From assembly GCA_902806575.1 (NCBI GenBank), contig CADCXD010000010.1, forward strand, positions 1,736,001 to 1,800,000: DNA of 64,000 nt, read 5' to 3'. The translations under genes were made by a program, and so were the position numbers. This document shows, one piece after another, positions 24,001 to 36,247 of the stretch. This stretch comes from Jackrogersella multiformis. Its lineage: Eukaryota; Ascomycota; Sordariomycetes; Xylariales; Hypoxylaceae. The stretch's first letter is position 1. Each line of letters starts with the position of its first letter. Below the pieces are notes generated by a model that saw only the letters and a list, made by a program, of their open reading frames with translations, made no database searches and was not told the DNA's origin.

Positions 24001-24818
24001 CCGGATTCAGCCTGTCTTCTAGAACTCCTTCCCTTAACTGGTCAGCACCAGTTGAATCAAAATCAGAAACATCGTCATAGCCTGGCCCGGTCTGCCAAAG
24101 CATTCTTCCGTCATGCCGTGTCCTTGGCTTCTCCGGTCGGGGGCGACGAGGATTGCGGGTCACACCACTCCACCTCTCCCCATTTGTCACGATAGATCTC
24201 CAGACCCTCTTCCTCGGCGCCTCGCTAAGCTGCCAGAAGTGGATCAAATCCCCACCGAGAGGGATCTTCATACGCGTAGTAGCGTAGTGTGGCTAGTTTC
24301 TGCGTCGGCCGCAATTTGACCCCTGACCGCCTTCTCGATGGCGGCGGATTTAATAACCTTCCCCTCCGTCCCACGTAGGAAGTCGAAGTTTCGACAAAGT
24401 GTTATGACTCGTCAACAGACCATCGAAAGAGTTTCTACCCACGCCGCCTGAAGATTCATTCGCACAATTAGATCTCCAGATCAGCAACAGCGCCCATCAT
24501 ACCTAAGCGTCAGCCTTAGGTTATTTCTGACTAAGTCGAATCCATCGTCACCCACTTATCATTGGTAGCATTCGGGCGACCGAACCGCCCAAAATTCGTC
24601 CCCGAAGACCATCATTACCTATTCAATTGACCTAGGGTTCGTTAGTTTCGTTGTAACTCGACTCTAACACAAACTAAACTACCCTATTGCATCACAATCT
24701 GGCTCAAAAATACTTTGCGTGCATCAATAGCACTTATCACCGAGCAGCCACGGCGTCGCGTGACATTATTTGAGCTTGAAACTACCTACCTACGAAAGAG
24801 AATTTCGAAAAATTCAAC
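21012..24818. other. Intergenic 3.8 kb, no gene seen
   Basis: No supported gene. It contains a strong stem-loop followed by a T run at about 21288-21325 and TACCTAGG motifs at about 22830-22935. A 118-codon minus-strand frame at 23915-24271 shows no family signal. Confidence 0.4.
21288..21325 (+). other. Stem-loop followed by a T5 run
   Basis: The arms TTGTCTAGGA and TCCTAGACAA pair perfectly over 10 bp around a 6-nt loop. They extend by CCC/GGG with one bulged T, and TTTTT follows directly. It lies about 280 bp past the dynein light chain stop codon. It could be a 3' UTR structure or the end of an unannotated RNA. Confidence 0.5.
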
Positions 24819-25787
24819 ATGGTTGAAGTTCTCAGAGCCCCGTCCCTGGGACAAACTTTATCGTCAGGGACATCCGACATGATGGAGATGTCGAGCAGGT
24901 TCCTCAACGTAGACCTCGGCCCAGCCTCGGAGTCATCGGCGGTGGCGTCACAGCAACAGAGGGGATCCGCGAAGGAGACGGCATCTAAGAACGGCCTTGC
25001 CCCAGTGCCCCGACGCGCCTTCACCTCGGCCGATTACCCGGCGTTAACGAATTTACCCATCGCCCTGCGGAAGCAACACCGCCTGCTCACTCCACTCGCC
25101 ACGCCGAGGGAATCGGCGGAGAAGGCCGAGACGGATTCGTACTTCGAACCTCAACCCCACGAATCCGCCTCGAACCCGATCTCGCCCTCGGCTCGAGGGG
25201 CGGCCCTCGCGCAGGCCAAGCGGCCGGCCTTGCCGGGGCCGCTGAGGTCGTACTCGGTCACGGACGTGGAGCCGGTCCCCTTCACGCACCAGCCGGGGGT
25301 GGCGCTCACGCTGGAGGACCTGCCGCCGGAGCTGCACTACGCCATCTTCGACTTCCTGGACCCGATCGACAGCACGTGCCTGGGGCTGACGAGCAAGCAC
25401 TTCTACTCGATCCACGGGCGGATGCACGGGCGGGTGGCGCTGTCGGCGCGGCGGCAGGGCCCCAACGACATGGAGTGGGTGTGGCGGAACGCGCTGATCT
25501 CGGGGCCGTTCGTGGCGGGCGGGGGCGGCGCCAGCAGGCAGAACTCGCTGGCGACGCTGTCGCCGCGCGGCCAGGTGTACTGCCGCAAGTGCCGCACCGC
25601 GCGCTGCGAGCTGCACAACCACATCCGCGAGTGGGTCGGCGACGGCGCCGAGTACTGCGAGGTGTCGCAGAAGTTCGGCCCCGCCGCCCCCGACAAGGCC
25701 CGCGCCTTCTGCTTCAGGAGCTCCCCGAAGCACCCGCACCGCTGCGGCCGCCACACCCGGCGCCAGCGCGCCGTGAGGCTCGTGTAG
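24819..25787 (+). CDS. F-box protein with C-terminal Cys/His block
   Basis: This 322-residue intronless protein is likely the substrate-recognition subunit of an SCF ubiquitin ligase. The N-terminal 155 residues are low-complexity. An F-box follows at about 160-200 (LTLEDLPPELHYAIFDFLDP, then CLGLTSKHFYSIH). The C-terminus has a conserved-looking Cys/His block (YCRKCRTARCELHNHIREW, EYCEVSQKFG, PKHPHRCGRH) seen in a group of fungal F-box proteins; its function is unknown to me. From about 25200 to the end the DNA is markedly G+C-rich, unlike the first part and unlike the flanks, which produces long spurious frames in other phases. Confidence 0.82.
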   Translation: MVEVLRAPSLGQTLSSGTSDMMEMSSRFLNVDLGPASESSAVASQQQRGSAKETASKNGLAPVPRRAFTSADYPALTNLPIALRKQHRLLTPLATPRESAEKAETDSYFEPQPHESASNPISPSARGAALAQAKRPALPGPLRSYSVTDVEPVPFTHQPGVALTLEDLPPELHYAIFDFLDPIDSTCLGLTSKHFYSIHGRMHGRVALSARRQGPNDMEWVWRNALISGPFVAGGGGASRQNSLATLSPRGQVYCRKCRTARCELHNHIREWVGDGAEYCEVSQKFGPAAPDKARAFCFRSSPKHPHRCGRHTRRQRAVRLV

Positions 25788-27733
25788 GATGGCGGCACAG
25801 GACGATTCTCCGATGAATATGGAATTGGGTTTATATATATATGTGTGTGTGTGTGTGTGTATCTATATACGCAGCCCGTAGAGGCTCGGGAGCAGCATCT
25901 TTATTCTTATAGGATGCGGAAATGCCTCACACCCACTCGCGCTCTCGGATCCTCCCCAAGGGAGGGGACGGTCCAGTGGGACGAGCTGAGGGAGGCATCA
26001 GCTGCGGGGTGCGCGGTTTGTAGGACTAGGCGGGCTATGTATGGGAGCAGGAGGTTGCTGTGATTTTGATTTGGCATCATGGAGTGTGACAAACTTGTAT
26101 TGGCTGGCTGGCTGGCAGGCGTATCTGGGAATATATACCAAAGTGAAAATGATTTGACGAGATATCAGGAAGTTATATATATATAAATGATATATATTCT
26201 ATACATTCGTATTATGGAGAGACATAGCGTGAGTAAGTATCAGCTACTGGAGAGTCGGAGATGGCTTCAATCTCAGCTCCATTTGTTTAATACGAGCATG
26301 TCAATGTCAGATGATTGCCTAGGTACCTAAGATATGTTGAATATCGTAAAGAAATTAGATCTAATAAATATAACATACAACTAGTGGGGAAATACAATAA
26401 TACCACATATACACTTTAAAGGATCGAAGACATATATTGTTAGAGTTCAACAGCTCGATATGGAAATATATAAAAAAGAATACGCCTATCGAAATATCTC
26501 TAAATCAGGTACTGCCTATACTGTTGACGTGGCTTAAGCTGGTGCCACACACACCGTTTGCAGCCAGCCAGCCACAGGTGTACATTGAAAGCGCGTTAAG
26601 CTAATTGGTAAATCATGACGCCACTTACATCTTCTCCAAGCGGGAGGAATCGAACGATTTCTTGAAATTTTTTGAAATTATCGAAATTAGGGTTCTTTAT
26701 GGATGGGAAGCTTAGCTGGAATTGATGTAGTATTTGGTACTTAAGTATCAATTAAAACAATTAGTAGCATTTGTGCAATCTTAAAAATTAAGAATACCTA
26801 CCTACCTAGCCTAAGGCAATCCGAAGCTACTCCTAATATACCTAATACCTAACTACTCCTTTTTGAAATATTTATTTCTTACTTGAAACCCCTTTTGGGC
26901 ACTAGCGTAAAGCTTTCTTCGGCCGGAGAGCGGGAGGAATTAAAGTGTCCTCATTTTTCTTTATCGATATCGATGTTCGATTGATTGTTCACGGAGCACT
27001 GTGTTAGGTAGGTATTTGGTATTTTGTATTTTGTATTTTGTATTTCCCACTTCCCATTTCCATTTCCATGATCCAACCGATCCAACCTGTCATCCGCGTT
27101 TGAAGGTCTTATTCGGGTTTTCTTTATTTCTTGTTTCTTGAATCTTGAATCTTTCGGAGCTTTATATTGGTTCCCTAGTCACCTTCCAACTCAACGTCAT
27201 TAATATTTTTTGTTGTAATTCCCACATGTCCATAATTCTGGGTTGGTTCGTCCCTAAGTAGATCCAGATTCATATATTTATGACGCTTATCCGAGACTTC
27301 CTTATTCAAATAACCAATTAACCAATTGACGCTACTGCGGCGGCAACCCCATTTATTTCGAAACCACCTGGGTACTTGACGGGGAAACACCTACATGCTA
27401 GGTACTATCTAGTGTAGTAGGAGCCATAGAAGCAGCTGCATTGTACAGTGTCCGTACCTACCACCTACCTTGGCTGCTTGGTAGTAGTGTATACCTAGGT
27501 AGTTGCAGCCTCCCGCCAACTCATACCTAGTCTCATCCATCCATACCACCTACTACCCACCACCTACCACCTACATACCTAAACCATTGAGCTCGACGCG
27601 TCAGTCCCCGAGTAACAGCCTTCAACTTTGGAACTTGGAACAGTTCCAAGTATCATCTTGCTTTGGTACCTAAAGCCGTTGTCTCCTTCTCTTAGGACCA
27701 CCTGAGCAGTCACCAGTCTACCAACAGTACAAA
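25788..27733. other. Intergenic 1.9 kb, no gene seen
   Basis: This lies between the F-box gene and PCT1. It holds TA/TG microsatellites at 25831-25861, A+T-rich DNA around 26150-26500, and TACCTACC motifs at about 26805-26850 and 27370-27590, the latter in the PCT1 upstream region. Confidence 0.45.
25831..25861. repeat. TA then TG dinucleotide microsatellite
   Basis: A (TA)n run is followed directly by a (TG)n run of about ten units, 45 bp past the F-box stop codon. Confidence 0.85.
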
Positions 27734-29312
27734 ATGTCGTCTCCGTCGAACTCCTCTCACGCTGGCAAGCGCAAACGCCCAGCAGCCTCAGCCTCAGCCT
27801 CGAGCATGACCAAGATGGAAGAGAACCCGCTATTGCAACCGTCCTCGAGGGATGCCTCGGGCGAAGAAGGGGATACCACAGCACCCGAGTCTGGAAAGTT
27901 TTCATATTCACACCGCAAGTCAGACTCGGCCACCAACTCGAACCCGGCCAAACGCCAACGAGCCAATTCCGATCGTACCTCCGCTCTAGAGACCACCGAC
28001 CACACCGCAGACCCCGGAGAACCTAGCGACACTACCGAGGCGAGCATCGACATTGCGGACCGCGTTACTAGGAAGAGCAGGAAATCTACTATCTCCAAGG
28101 ACATGCCCCTACACGATGACGACGAGAAGAAAAAGCAAGAAGCTATGCCCCCGCCCCCCACTGGCCATATGGTACACCCCGTCGGGTATAAAACGAACCC
28201 TCCTCCTACTGGCCGCACCATAAGAGTATACGCAGATGGGGTTTTCGATTTGTTCCATCTTGGGTACGTACAGCTTAACGAGGCCTGTTCCTCCTTTGTT
28301 GCATTGCCATCAACAAAACTAATCCGTTTTTTACAGCCATATGCGCCAGCTCGAACAAGCTAAGAAGGCCTTTGACAATGTTTACTTGATGGTTGGTGTT
28401 ACGGGCGACGAAGAGACACATAAACGCAAGGGCCTTACGGTCCTCTCGGGCAGCGAGCGCGCCGAGACGCTCAGGCATTGCAAATGGGTTGACGAAGTTG
28501 TCGAGAACTGCCCCTGGATTGTGACCCCCGAGTTTCTCGAGAAACACCGCATTGATTATGTTGCCCACGACGATATACCCTACGGCGCCGCCGAGGGTGA
28601 CGATATCTACGCTTCTATTAAGAAGGCCGGTAAATTCTTGGTAACTCAACGAACTGAGGGAGTTAGTACAACGGGCATCATCACGAAGTAAGTCTCTACC
28701 ATATCAGGGTGATTGAAACAGCGATGCTGACTAGGATTGGCGTAGGATTGTCCGTGACTACGAAAAGTATATCGCCCGCCAGCTTAAGCGAGGAACGTCA
28801 CGTCAAGAGCTCAACGTGAGTTGGCTCAAGAAGAACGAGCTCGATATGAAGCGTCATGTCCAGGATCTTCGTGATAACATCCGATCAAACTGGACTACCA
28901 CCGGCCAAGAGCTCAGCCGTGAGCTCCGACAATATTGGCCTGCAAGCCGACCTCAGAGCCCATCCCCAGCGAACCGCTTCTCCATACCCTCCACTCCGGG
29001 TGCGAATGGGGAAACTAGCTTACGGGAAGCAGCCACTGTGGCCGCCGCCGCTAGGTCTCCTACTACACCGGGCGAGAGGACGCCAGCTCCTAATGATTTT
29101 ATCACTGGATACACCATTGGCTTAATCGGCGGCGTAAGGTCCTGGGTAAGTCTATTCCTCCTATGCGAGTTAGGTATATTCATAACTAACATGAACAGAT
29201 GACTAAGAGCCGCCGTAACCTTCGAGATAGCCGGCCGCCGAGTGACGATGACTCGGAGAGTGACGACAAGAACAATAATGACCGCGGACGGCCAGTCGCG
29301 TCCGCTAGTTAG
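27734..29312 (+). CDS. PCT1: Choline-phosphate cytidylyltransferase
   Basis: This enzyme makes CDP-choline from CTP and phosphocholine, the rate-limiting step of the Kennedy pathway. Four exons join in phase: 27734-28263, 28337-28687, 28746-29145 and 29199-29312, giving 464 residues. The first 155 residues are low-complexity with a basic NLS-like start (GKRKRP). The catalytic domain begins at RVYADGVFDLFHLGH, with the HxGH motif at about 175-178 (the Gly codon is split by the first intron). The second signature is RTEGVSTTGII. An amphipathic membrane-binding helix follows (WLKKNELDMKRHVQDLRDNI). The last exon ends in a TAG, yet the same frame stays open for another 52 codons of acidic, coding-like sequence; see the separate entry. 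Confidence 0.93.
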
Positions 29313-29471
29313 TTGCGTAGACCACTGGCCCGTCTTAGCGTTAGCGGGACGGACACCAGGCCGTACGACGGAGACAGCCAATTCGGCCCAGAGGACGAAG
29401 GGGACGTCGAGAGCGACTCGGATTTTGACGACCATCATCGGGAACTGGGGTATACAGAAAAGCTCATCTAA
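29313..29471 (+). other. Same-frame open extension downstream of the PCT1 stop
   Basis: After the TAG at 29310-29312 the PCT1 frame continues open for 52 codons to a TAA at 29469-29471. The encoded peptide is acidic and polar (for example GDSQFGPEDEGDVESDSDFD), like the Ser/Asp-rich tail just before the stop. This suggests a longer ancestral C-terminus, a readthrough extension, or a base error. It is not proof of translation. Confidence 0.5.
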
Positions 29472-32400
29472 GCAGGAACGAATTGGCGTTTTACGGACTT
29501 TTGCATTATCCCCAAATCACATTATTATATCATTACAACAAAATTGAGGCCTGCTGCCGGGCGCGTGGACGAGAAGTTCGGGACGTCACGAAGAAAGAAA
29601 GAAAGGAAGGGAATGTAGACGGGAAGACGGTCCGACGACTTCATTGCTTATGTTTGTGTTAATGGCATCTGATAGAGCTACGTAATAATCAGCATGGACG
29701 TTCATGACCACGTTTGGTACGCGGTACTGATGCATTCGTACTTGGACAAAATTACAACCCCGTCCCAACTTCACATCACTTGATTATGAATTCCAGGGGT
29801 AGGCTATTTGGGGGGAGTGATGGCTTCTACCCCTTTAGTTATTTGGGTAGCAACTAAGCTCGGAAGCTACCTTCGATATTAAATATTATATTGTTGGTCT
29901 CATCTAATTCAATGGAGTATATACACTTAAGTCCACAGAGTACTTGGATCTCCAAACATCCGGCAAAAGATTATATCTAAGGCTTAACCTAAGCTGTGAA
30001 ACTCGTTGCTACTTTAAAGGATATTACCTAGATAGAGATACACTGATCGATCCCGGGCTCGGCTTCTTGAGTGAACATAAGGTAATCACTATTGGCTTAG
30101 TTCTCTATGGTCTTGACTTGCTGGTTAGTTGATACAAAAAGCGTCTACGTCACGATCTATTAGTAAGTTTGGTTGTAAAATTACGTAACTAATATATATC
30201 GTTCATACATATATAGCTTGACTAATAAAAAAGCACGTTTGAACGTTTAGGGATAACTCCTACAGTGCCACAGACGTCATATTGAGCTTGCAAGAGTATC
30301 TTATATTACGCGTAAGGCGATTAGGTATGTTATGTGCCTCTTTAATATCGTGACACTACTTAGTCTGTATCACATCCAACGGTAGGCGTTTTTTAAACAA
30401 GCATATAAGAATGCCTTATGAAAGGAGCTGTACTACTTAGGTGGCTTATATCGGTAGCCTAAGGGGTAGATTTAACGCCTTTTACTTCTAAGGTTACTGG
30501 TTTAAGATTACGCCAGTGGCCAACTAGGAAGCTGTCCGTCAATACCGCTACCCTATTGGGGAGCAAGGCTTAAAGACGCCCATGGGCTAATCACGCATCA
30601 ATTATATACCAAGCTCGAACCGAAAGCCAACCACATGGCTAAATAGCTATATAAAGTGTTATTACTTACATATGAAGTGGTATCACTATAAAATCCTGTG
30701 CCGTATGTAACCCAATGCATGTTACTGTTACTCCTTAAGTAGATTGGACGTATCCAGGGGCACCAGAGAAGTAACTATAGCATGCTTGCGGTTGGCTGAA
30801 CTACGGAAAAGATATTAAAGGGAAATGCCGAGTGATATAAAGTGATGACAACATCGGATGACCACATAGACGGCGACAGCCCGAGGCTGGTAAATGTCAG
30901 AAGAGTGAGTATACTAAGGTAGCAAGAGACAAGATAAGAAGAAGCGAGGTGACACGGCACTAGACGAGTTTGGATATATTCCTCGAGACGTGTATACATA
31001 TTTCATCTGATATCTTGGCTGGTGGCTGCATATATCATCCTATTGCGTGTATGAGGGATACTCTGCACCTTTGGGTCTGTAGATTATTTCGAGAGCACAG
31101 GCGGAGACTTCTGTTGTACAGTGGCGTACTTGAAACAGAGAATCATCTCTATATCCATTTTATCGGTGGCCTAATAGGCAGATTGTAAATTATACTTCAT
31201 CGCCTTGCTACAAATGTGCCTTGCGAGGGCTTGACATTTACTGATCACGGCTTGGCTAACCAAAAAAGGACTCATTACTATGTCGGTCACCTTATAATAA
31301 TGCATCCGATTATAGACTTCTTGTCGAAACGTATATGGCTGACTTATGATCGAACATGCACCAACCATGCCTACCTAGCTGCTCACTATCATTGAAGCTA
31401 TTCCAGGTGCCTGACTAGTGCATCATCATTCGGAAGCACCCGCGCGTTTCAGAACGACGGGAGTATCCTTTCATGCCAAACAATGGGTCTAGGTAAAATA
31501 TGAACCCAACATATGCAACTTTGTGGAGTGAAAATGGGGTCCTGCGAAGCGAGCTGCAGTTTCTGAAACTCGGGGGCTACGCTTTCTGGATTTCCCCCTA
31601 CGAGCCGTTCAGGGGATCCGGGAAGCCTGCCGAGGTACGCCTCCCCCGGGGCATCTCCCAGGCCGTATTCCTCTTCTCACTGCACCGGTGTGGATGGAGT
31701 ACTATGCGTCTTCATCGATAACGTTCATTCTCACGGCTGGATACATCAGAGGATGGATAAGCATATGCACACAAACTTGGAATGACGCCACGTCGACTCG
31801 AACGACAGGACGAGAAAAGAAGTTCATCGTCTGGCCGGACCTAGAAATAGGGCCAACTTCCGAGAAAGTGTAACGCCTACGAGGCGGTACTTCTTGGAAT
31901 GCATATCCTCCGCGAACAAAAAAAGGACGTTGGAATATACTGGCACCGCCGCGGTCTAGCTGGTAGCTATCAAAACGAACATATTTCATGACTATCGGAC
32001 CGATAGAGATACTAGTATACGACAGATTAGCATGCAAGAGTCTAAATATGAGACTAGACCAAAGGTGCTTGTTCTTTCATCGATCGAGGCTAAGACTTGT
32101 CTCGATATAGTCGACGAAGTAGATGCAAGGTACGACGCAGTGAGCGGACAGCCAACGCCAAGAATTAGAATATAATATTCTCATGGGGTATAGCACGGAT
32201 TTAGAATTAGAATGCAGGAGCAAAGACGTGCAGATAACTCGAGATCGGTCAAGTCGACGATCTCGTGTCGACATCCCGCTGGAAGCGAAACCGAAAATGG
32301 TACAAGAGGGACCGGAAAGCTTGAGATGACGTTGAAAAGGAAGAAGAGGCGCGTTTTCTCGACGAGTTAAATCGGACCTCGATGTATGTCTTGTGTTATC

Positions 32401-35400
32401 GCTGTGAGTGCCACGCGATTATGTAGGATTCCGCAGCACACCGCACCTGTGCAGCTGCTAAGACATCCTCTGCCTTATACGGCACCGCATCATATATTGC
32501 TGCCGGAAACAGAAGACCCGACTGAGACACTATTAGAAATCTTGCAGGAGCCAAAGTCCATTTTGGTCGCGGGCACTCACACGAAAGGGGCTGTTCAAGA
32601 CCAAATACGGAATGCGGGATGCGGCAGGGCCAAGACACGAATGGGCTCTCAGAATTATGTTGGAGGAGAGCTATTTTCGCGACCGGATTTGACAAATCTG
32701 AGGAGTATAGTGGTGCGATCTTTTTCGGTTTTGGAGTAGAGAGGTATTTGAAAAGGAGGGTAGAGGGCATGTAGGTGTGGTAATGTAGGTGGTGTAGGTG
32801 GTATACACCAATACTATTAGCGAGATGCAGGTCGACTAAAAATAACACTTAAGCGCCCGCTAACTACCCAGGTAGGCTCATACATACCTATCTATACCTA
32901 CGTATCTACGTACATATCCCATGTATGTATGTATGTATGTAAGACTTAAGGGTATGTAGGGCGACTCGTGTTACATAACCTTGACTTATATCCTCCCTGA
33001 GGTTTATACGTAGGGCTAAGATGGTATGTATCAAGGAGGCTGGGTGCAGAATCTATAGTAAGTACGCGGGGAAAGAACGGTTCGGCACTCCGTAACTTAC
33101 TTCCCTGATTGTATAGACTTCGCCGGCAACTGCTGTTGCAATAGGTTTGTCCACCCGCGCTTGACCTACCTAAAATATCTAAAATACCTAATGGTTCGGC
33201 ACCGTGGCTCCCAAGTTTAAGGCCGAATTCGACTCAAGGCAAGTCCCGTCTGACAGATCAATGGCGTCCTTTTGAGTAACATCCCTCCGGGAAGAAATTT
33301 ATAGACACTACTGTATCTACGACATGCGCCGAAAAACGTGGGAACCCTGTTATGTGAAACTATTACGTGCCGATGGATGGCTAGATGCATCTAAGATAAT
33401 CCAAAAAGGGAACACAGGAAGACCAGCGAGCCTGCTTTGCTAATCTACGTACCTAGCCTATTGTGTGGTCGATAGTCCTACGTAATAGTAACAAGTTTAT
33501 CAAGCCTATCAACCGCAGAGACACGCCGAGGAATTCTTCTTAACGCGCTTCTATGCATGTCATCCCTCTCGGCAATCGTATGTAGGAGTCAAACTTGTCC
33601 GGACCCCGAGTGGACGGAGGCGTTTGCCCTATCTCCATCCCTCGAATACATACATACAAGCAGAGACCACCTGTTCCCGTGGCTTTTTGGACCCCATTCG
33701 ACGGATCTAATCATCTACCCGGATCGGCGTCGAAACAGCCGCCACATCTGAATACAATACACGCGATCATGAAACATATCGAAAGAAGATCGTAAAACAA
33801 TGCTTGGCTTGTCTTGCTTTCAGACCTCTGCTCGATATTTCTCCATTATCCTGCATTGGCCGAGCCATCTATATCCTGTTCTGGCTTACTAGGTACCACA
33901 CTAAAGCCACAGGCGTCAGTACCCGTTTTAATTCCTTAATACCACTGACGTCTATCAGTTATTAATAGCATCAATTCGAAGTAGGGCAAAGTGGGTTGGC
34001 CAACGATCGCGTCCAATTAGGGCTTCTTAGGTGCGCCCAAGCCCCCTTTTACGGTACTGGTACATCCTCGACCCTAGACACCACGGGTCGAGCTGGAAAC
34101 GAAGGGCCAATGACGACTTGAAGCCCAGCCTGAAGGATTCGACCCGCATGCAACCCTAGTCTTACAGCGGGCCGTGCAAAGCTTAGTACTCATAGGCTTG
34201 TACATACCTACACTAGAAGTGGACGGGCAAATTACAGTATTATACCGGAAACCCCTCAAAAGGGACGGGATCTAACTCGTGTCTTAGGACAAGCTCCCGA
34301 CGTCCCCCAGAATACCATACATACCTACTTCCACTCCAAACGGGTAAAGTACGGGAGCCCCTGTGCCATTAACGAGCCGATGGATTCGCGAAACCGTGGG
34401 GAAGGGTTGAAGAAACCTGAAATCCTCGATATTTCTGGGTTATAGCTAGTGTATATTTTAAGAATCGAATGTCTTTCTTAATGTCTCATGACTCTTGGAG
34501 ATATCGCCGTTTCTAGTTGTACTAGTCAGCTACCTCGTGTAGGTAGGTATGTTTCATATTTCTTGTCTGCCGCGCTTTGGATAAGCGACAGAAGCGCCGG
34601 CTATTTCCTCAACGGCGTTGTATCATACGTACCTAGGTACATAGTAGGTAGTAGAGCACACCCGAGAAGCCGAGTCTTTGGAGCCGGTCCCTCCGGTGAA
34701 GATCTGCGTTGTGGTATCATAATCTTTGCAGTCCATACCACGGTAGTAGGGTGGATGGTAGGAACGTGTCGACTCCTGCCGTGAAACCCTCCAAACCGTA
34801 AGAGTAGGTACGCTGGCGGTGCTGGCCGGTTGCAAGTACATATGTACACCGTTTCTCCTAATATATGGAGTTGTACAGTACTTCTCATGAAGCGCATGCA
34901 TGGCCATTGCACTTCACGCTTATGTAGCTGCGCCTCCTTGGCTCATAGTCTGTCAGATTGGAATTAAACTTGTATGTACAGGTACTCCGCTTTCCGGGCA
35001 TTCTAGCAGGCATTGGTCGTCCATCGTCTCGACTCTCGAGCCGACCACGGGCCAGGAGGTTCCCCAGAAATCTACGCAAACCCACGGAGAGTTTGATTGA
35101 GAGAGACAGCAATAGCAACAGCGTGGTTGATTGCAAAATTCATCGGAGAGCGGGTCCATTTAATCATCCCCATACAGACATTCTCTTAAGAGCATCTCTT
35201 TACTACGATGCCAACATAGGTTCGCATTCTCTCGTCTAATTCTGCAAGCGGGCGTGCAGGACATGTGCGGATTGTACTACCGATACCACGCTGTCTTGCC
35301 CTGGCGTCCAGGGGTCCCTTCTCTGCTAATTATGGCACTCCTTGCCGCGGCCCAGTCTACCGGGTTACGGTACTGAACGTCGCCTTATGTATGTCTCAAC

Positions 35401-36247
35401 CTACGCATCATTCCCTACGCATATACATATACATATACACATATACACACAGAATATACACAAAATGAGCAGTTGTTATGTTATGTTACTAGGAACATGA
35501 TGCTTATATGTTGTCAGCAAAACACATCATCCATGGAGGCACGAGTCCACCTCAGCATAATTCCCTTAATTCCTTTACATAATAATTATCACAGAAGCGA
35601 GTCTAACCTAGGTCTAACCCATAGATGGTATCTAGGTAGGTATATCTAGGAAGCGTATAGAACTTAACGTGTATACGTTCTATGTATGTACAATATCCCG
35701 TAAATAGTCCAAATGAGCCACCACCGTTAGGACCAGTACCTTGCATGTCGTGCGCGCCCTCGTCCACCTCGGGACCCATGCAGCCCATCCAGCTGATGGC
35801 AGGGGTGCCTTACACTACGACCTACCTACTTGCAGCTACGTAGGTACATTGGCCAGGCGGACGGATTCTCTGACCCAGCCTGCCTGGCCATGGCCGACAC
35901 CTCTTGTCGACACTTCGCTTTCCCTCTCCATACCATCTGTCCTCCATTATGCTTGCTGCTTGTGCCCTTTCGGCCCTTTAGTATCTCAATATAGCAATGC
36001 AGCTCAGCCTACCTCTTGCTTTCGCTGTTGGCATTTTCCGTTTCATCGCAGACGGAGATATGCTATTCACCAAACATCTCTCGAACCTGCTTGAATACTG
36101 CCGCCAGTTAGAAGGCTGAGATCTATCTAGCCTTGCCCTTCTTTACAGATCCACCCCTCCCCATCTACAGTCTTACCCTTTGTGACTATTTCTATCTCTA
36201 TATACTCTTTATTTATCCCAGGGCTGTGCGTTTCCATTTTGAGCAGC
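29472..36247. other. Gene desert of 6.8 kb
   Basis: No supported gene on either strand. Composition is mixed: A+T-rich from about 29800 to 30700, with a G+C-richer patch at about 31520-31700. Simple repeats occur at 32921-32940 (GTAT) and about 35418-35460 (ATAC/ACAC). TACCTAGG motifs are at about 32865-32930, 34535-34650 and 35630-35650. The last few hundred bases (about 35900-36240) are pyrimidine-rich and probably include the leader of the transcription factor gene. Open frames up to 150 codons show no family motif. Confidence 0.4.
32921..32940. repeat. GTAT tetranucleotide repeat
   Basis: About five tandem ATGT/GTAT units lie in the gene desert. Confidence 0.8.

Noticed and set aside
23915..24271. 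118-codon minus-strand frame in the 3.8 kb intergenic region
   Set aside because: No domain, no flanking exons with coding bias, composition like the surroundings.
25053..25816. Long Arg/Ala-rich frames on both strands inside the F-box gene
   Set aside because: They are by-products of very high G+C in the true coding frame, which has the F-box.
26640..26665. B-box-like GTTCGATTCC on the minus strand
   Set aside because: The flanking bases do not pair into a T-stem and no tRNA fold can be built.
32386..32848. Overlapping frames of 117 and 150 codons on opposite strands in the gene desert
   Set aside because: Neither shows a family motif. Overlap on both strands suggests chance absence of stops.
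36182..36247. GTG start for the transcription factor at 36182
   Set aside because: A true ATG is available in frame at 36248, and the upstream residues look like leader sequence.
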